Source: Pleurocapsa sp. MO_226.B13
GTDB lineage: Bacteria > Cyanobacteriota > Cyanobacteriia > Cyanobacteriales > Xenococcaceae
Direction: 5' to 3'
Assembly: GCA_030064795.1 (NCBI GenBank)
Contig: JASJEI010000548.1
Location: 1 to 5,623, forward strand
Length of the DNA: 5,623 nucleotides
A program made the position numbers and the translations under genes. Below are positions 5,550 through 5,623 of this stretch, one piece after another. The notes under the pieces are model-generated. The model saw nothing but the letters and a program-made list of their open reading frames with translations. It was not told where the DNA came from and made no database searches. Positions within the stretch are counted from its first letter, which is position 1, and every line of letters starts with the position of its first letter.

Positions 5550-5623
5550 GTAGATTTAATCCTTTGATTGATATTAAGTTGAAGCGAATTTACATTTTGT
5601 TACATACTTCAGGTTATTTATGT

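Noticed and set aside
3922..5615. 10-mer ACTTCAGGTT shared by 3922-3931 and 5606-5615
   Set aside because: The match does not extend on either side, and a 10-base coincidence is unremarkable in a window of this size.
1..5623. CRISPR array, tRNA, rRNA or phage module
   Set aside because: No regularly spaced 25-40 base repeats, cloverleaf-like sequences, rRNA motifs or phage structural genes were seen on either strand.

Overview
The window looks like chromosomal DNA of a moderately low-GC cyanobacterium. The main evidence is eight copies of the octamer GCGATCGC (the cyanobacterial HIP1 site), at 145, 1487, 3183, 3399, 3861, 3962, 4714 and 5171, or about one per 700 bases. Supporting signs are a degenerate TTGGTCA-type heptad array and GTGGGC/GCCCAC-bounded intergenic repeats. 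The species cannot be named from this window.

Layout. Positions 1-2369 (minus strand) hold nearly all of lon, the ATP-dependent protease La. Only the last few dozen codons lie beyond the left edge. Its leader carries a strong Shine-Dalgarno sequence, a duplicated 9-mer and a hairpin followed by a U run. A 409-base divergent intergenic region (2370-2778) contains these lon leader signals, a heptad repeat array, a 9-bp tandem duplication and a 15-bp inverted repeat. Positions 2779-3369 (plus) encode an AT-rich, mostly helical 196-residue protein of unknown family, with an R-x4-H motif (VRYSIAH) resembling the HEPN RNase signature. Positions 3419-3907 (plus) are the remnant of an IS4-family, Tn5-like transposase. 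It keeps the YREK signature but has lost the N-terminal catalytic aspartates and the C-terminus. Its 3' end runs into the first of two related dispersed repeats (3895-3970 and 5106-5179). Positions 3971-4125 contain possible gene debris. Positions 4126-4983 (minus) encode a 285-residue protein with a nucleotidyltransferase (GS...DxD) signature and a helical C-terminal half. Positions 5231-5530 (minus) are an unassigned small ORF whose apparent TTG start overlaps a good promoter-like sequence, so its true start is doubtful.

How the parts relate. lon is an ordinary housekeeping protein quality-control gene. Everything to its right has the character of an accessory region: an AT-rich orphan gene, a truncated transposase, dispersed repeats and a lone nucleotidyltransferase. 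The most interesting possibility is that the HEPN-like protein and the nucleotidyltransferase are functionally linked, as in HEPN/MNT toxin-antitoxin pairs. However, they are convergent, separated by IS debris, and atypical in size, so this is only a hypothesis. I found no tRNA, rRNA, CRISPR array or clear multi-gene operon.
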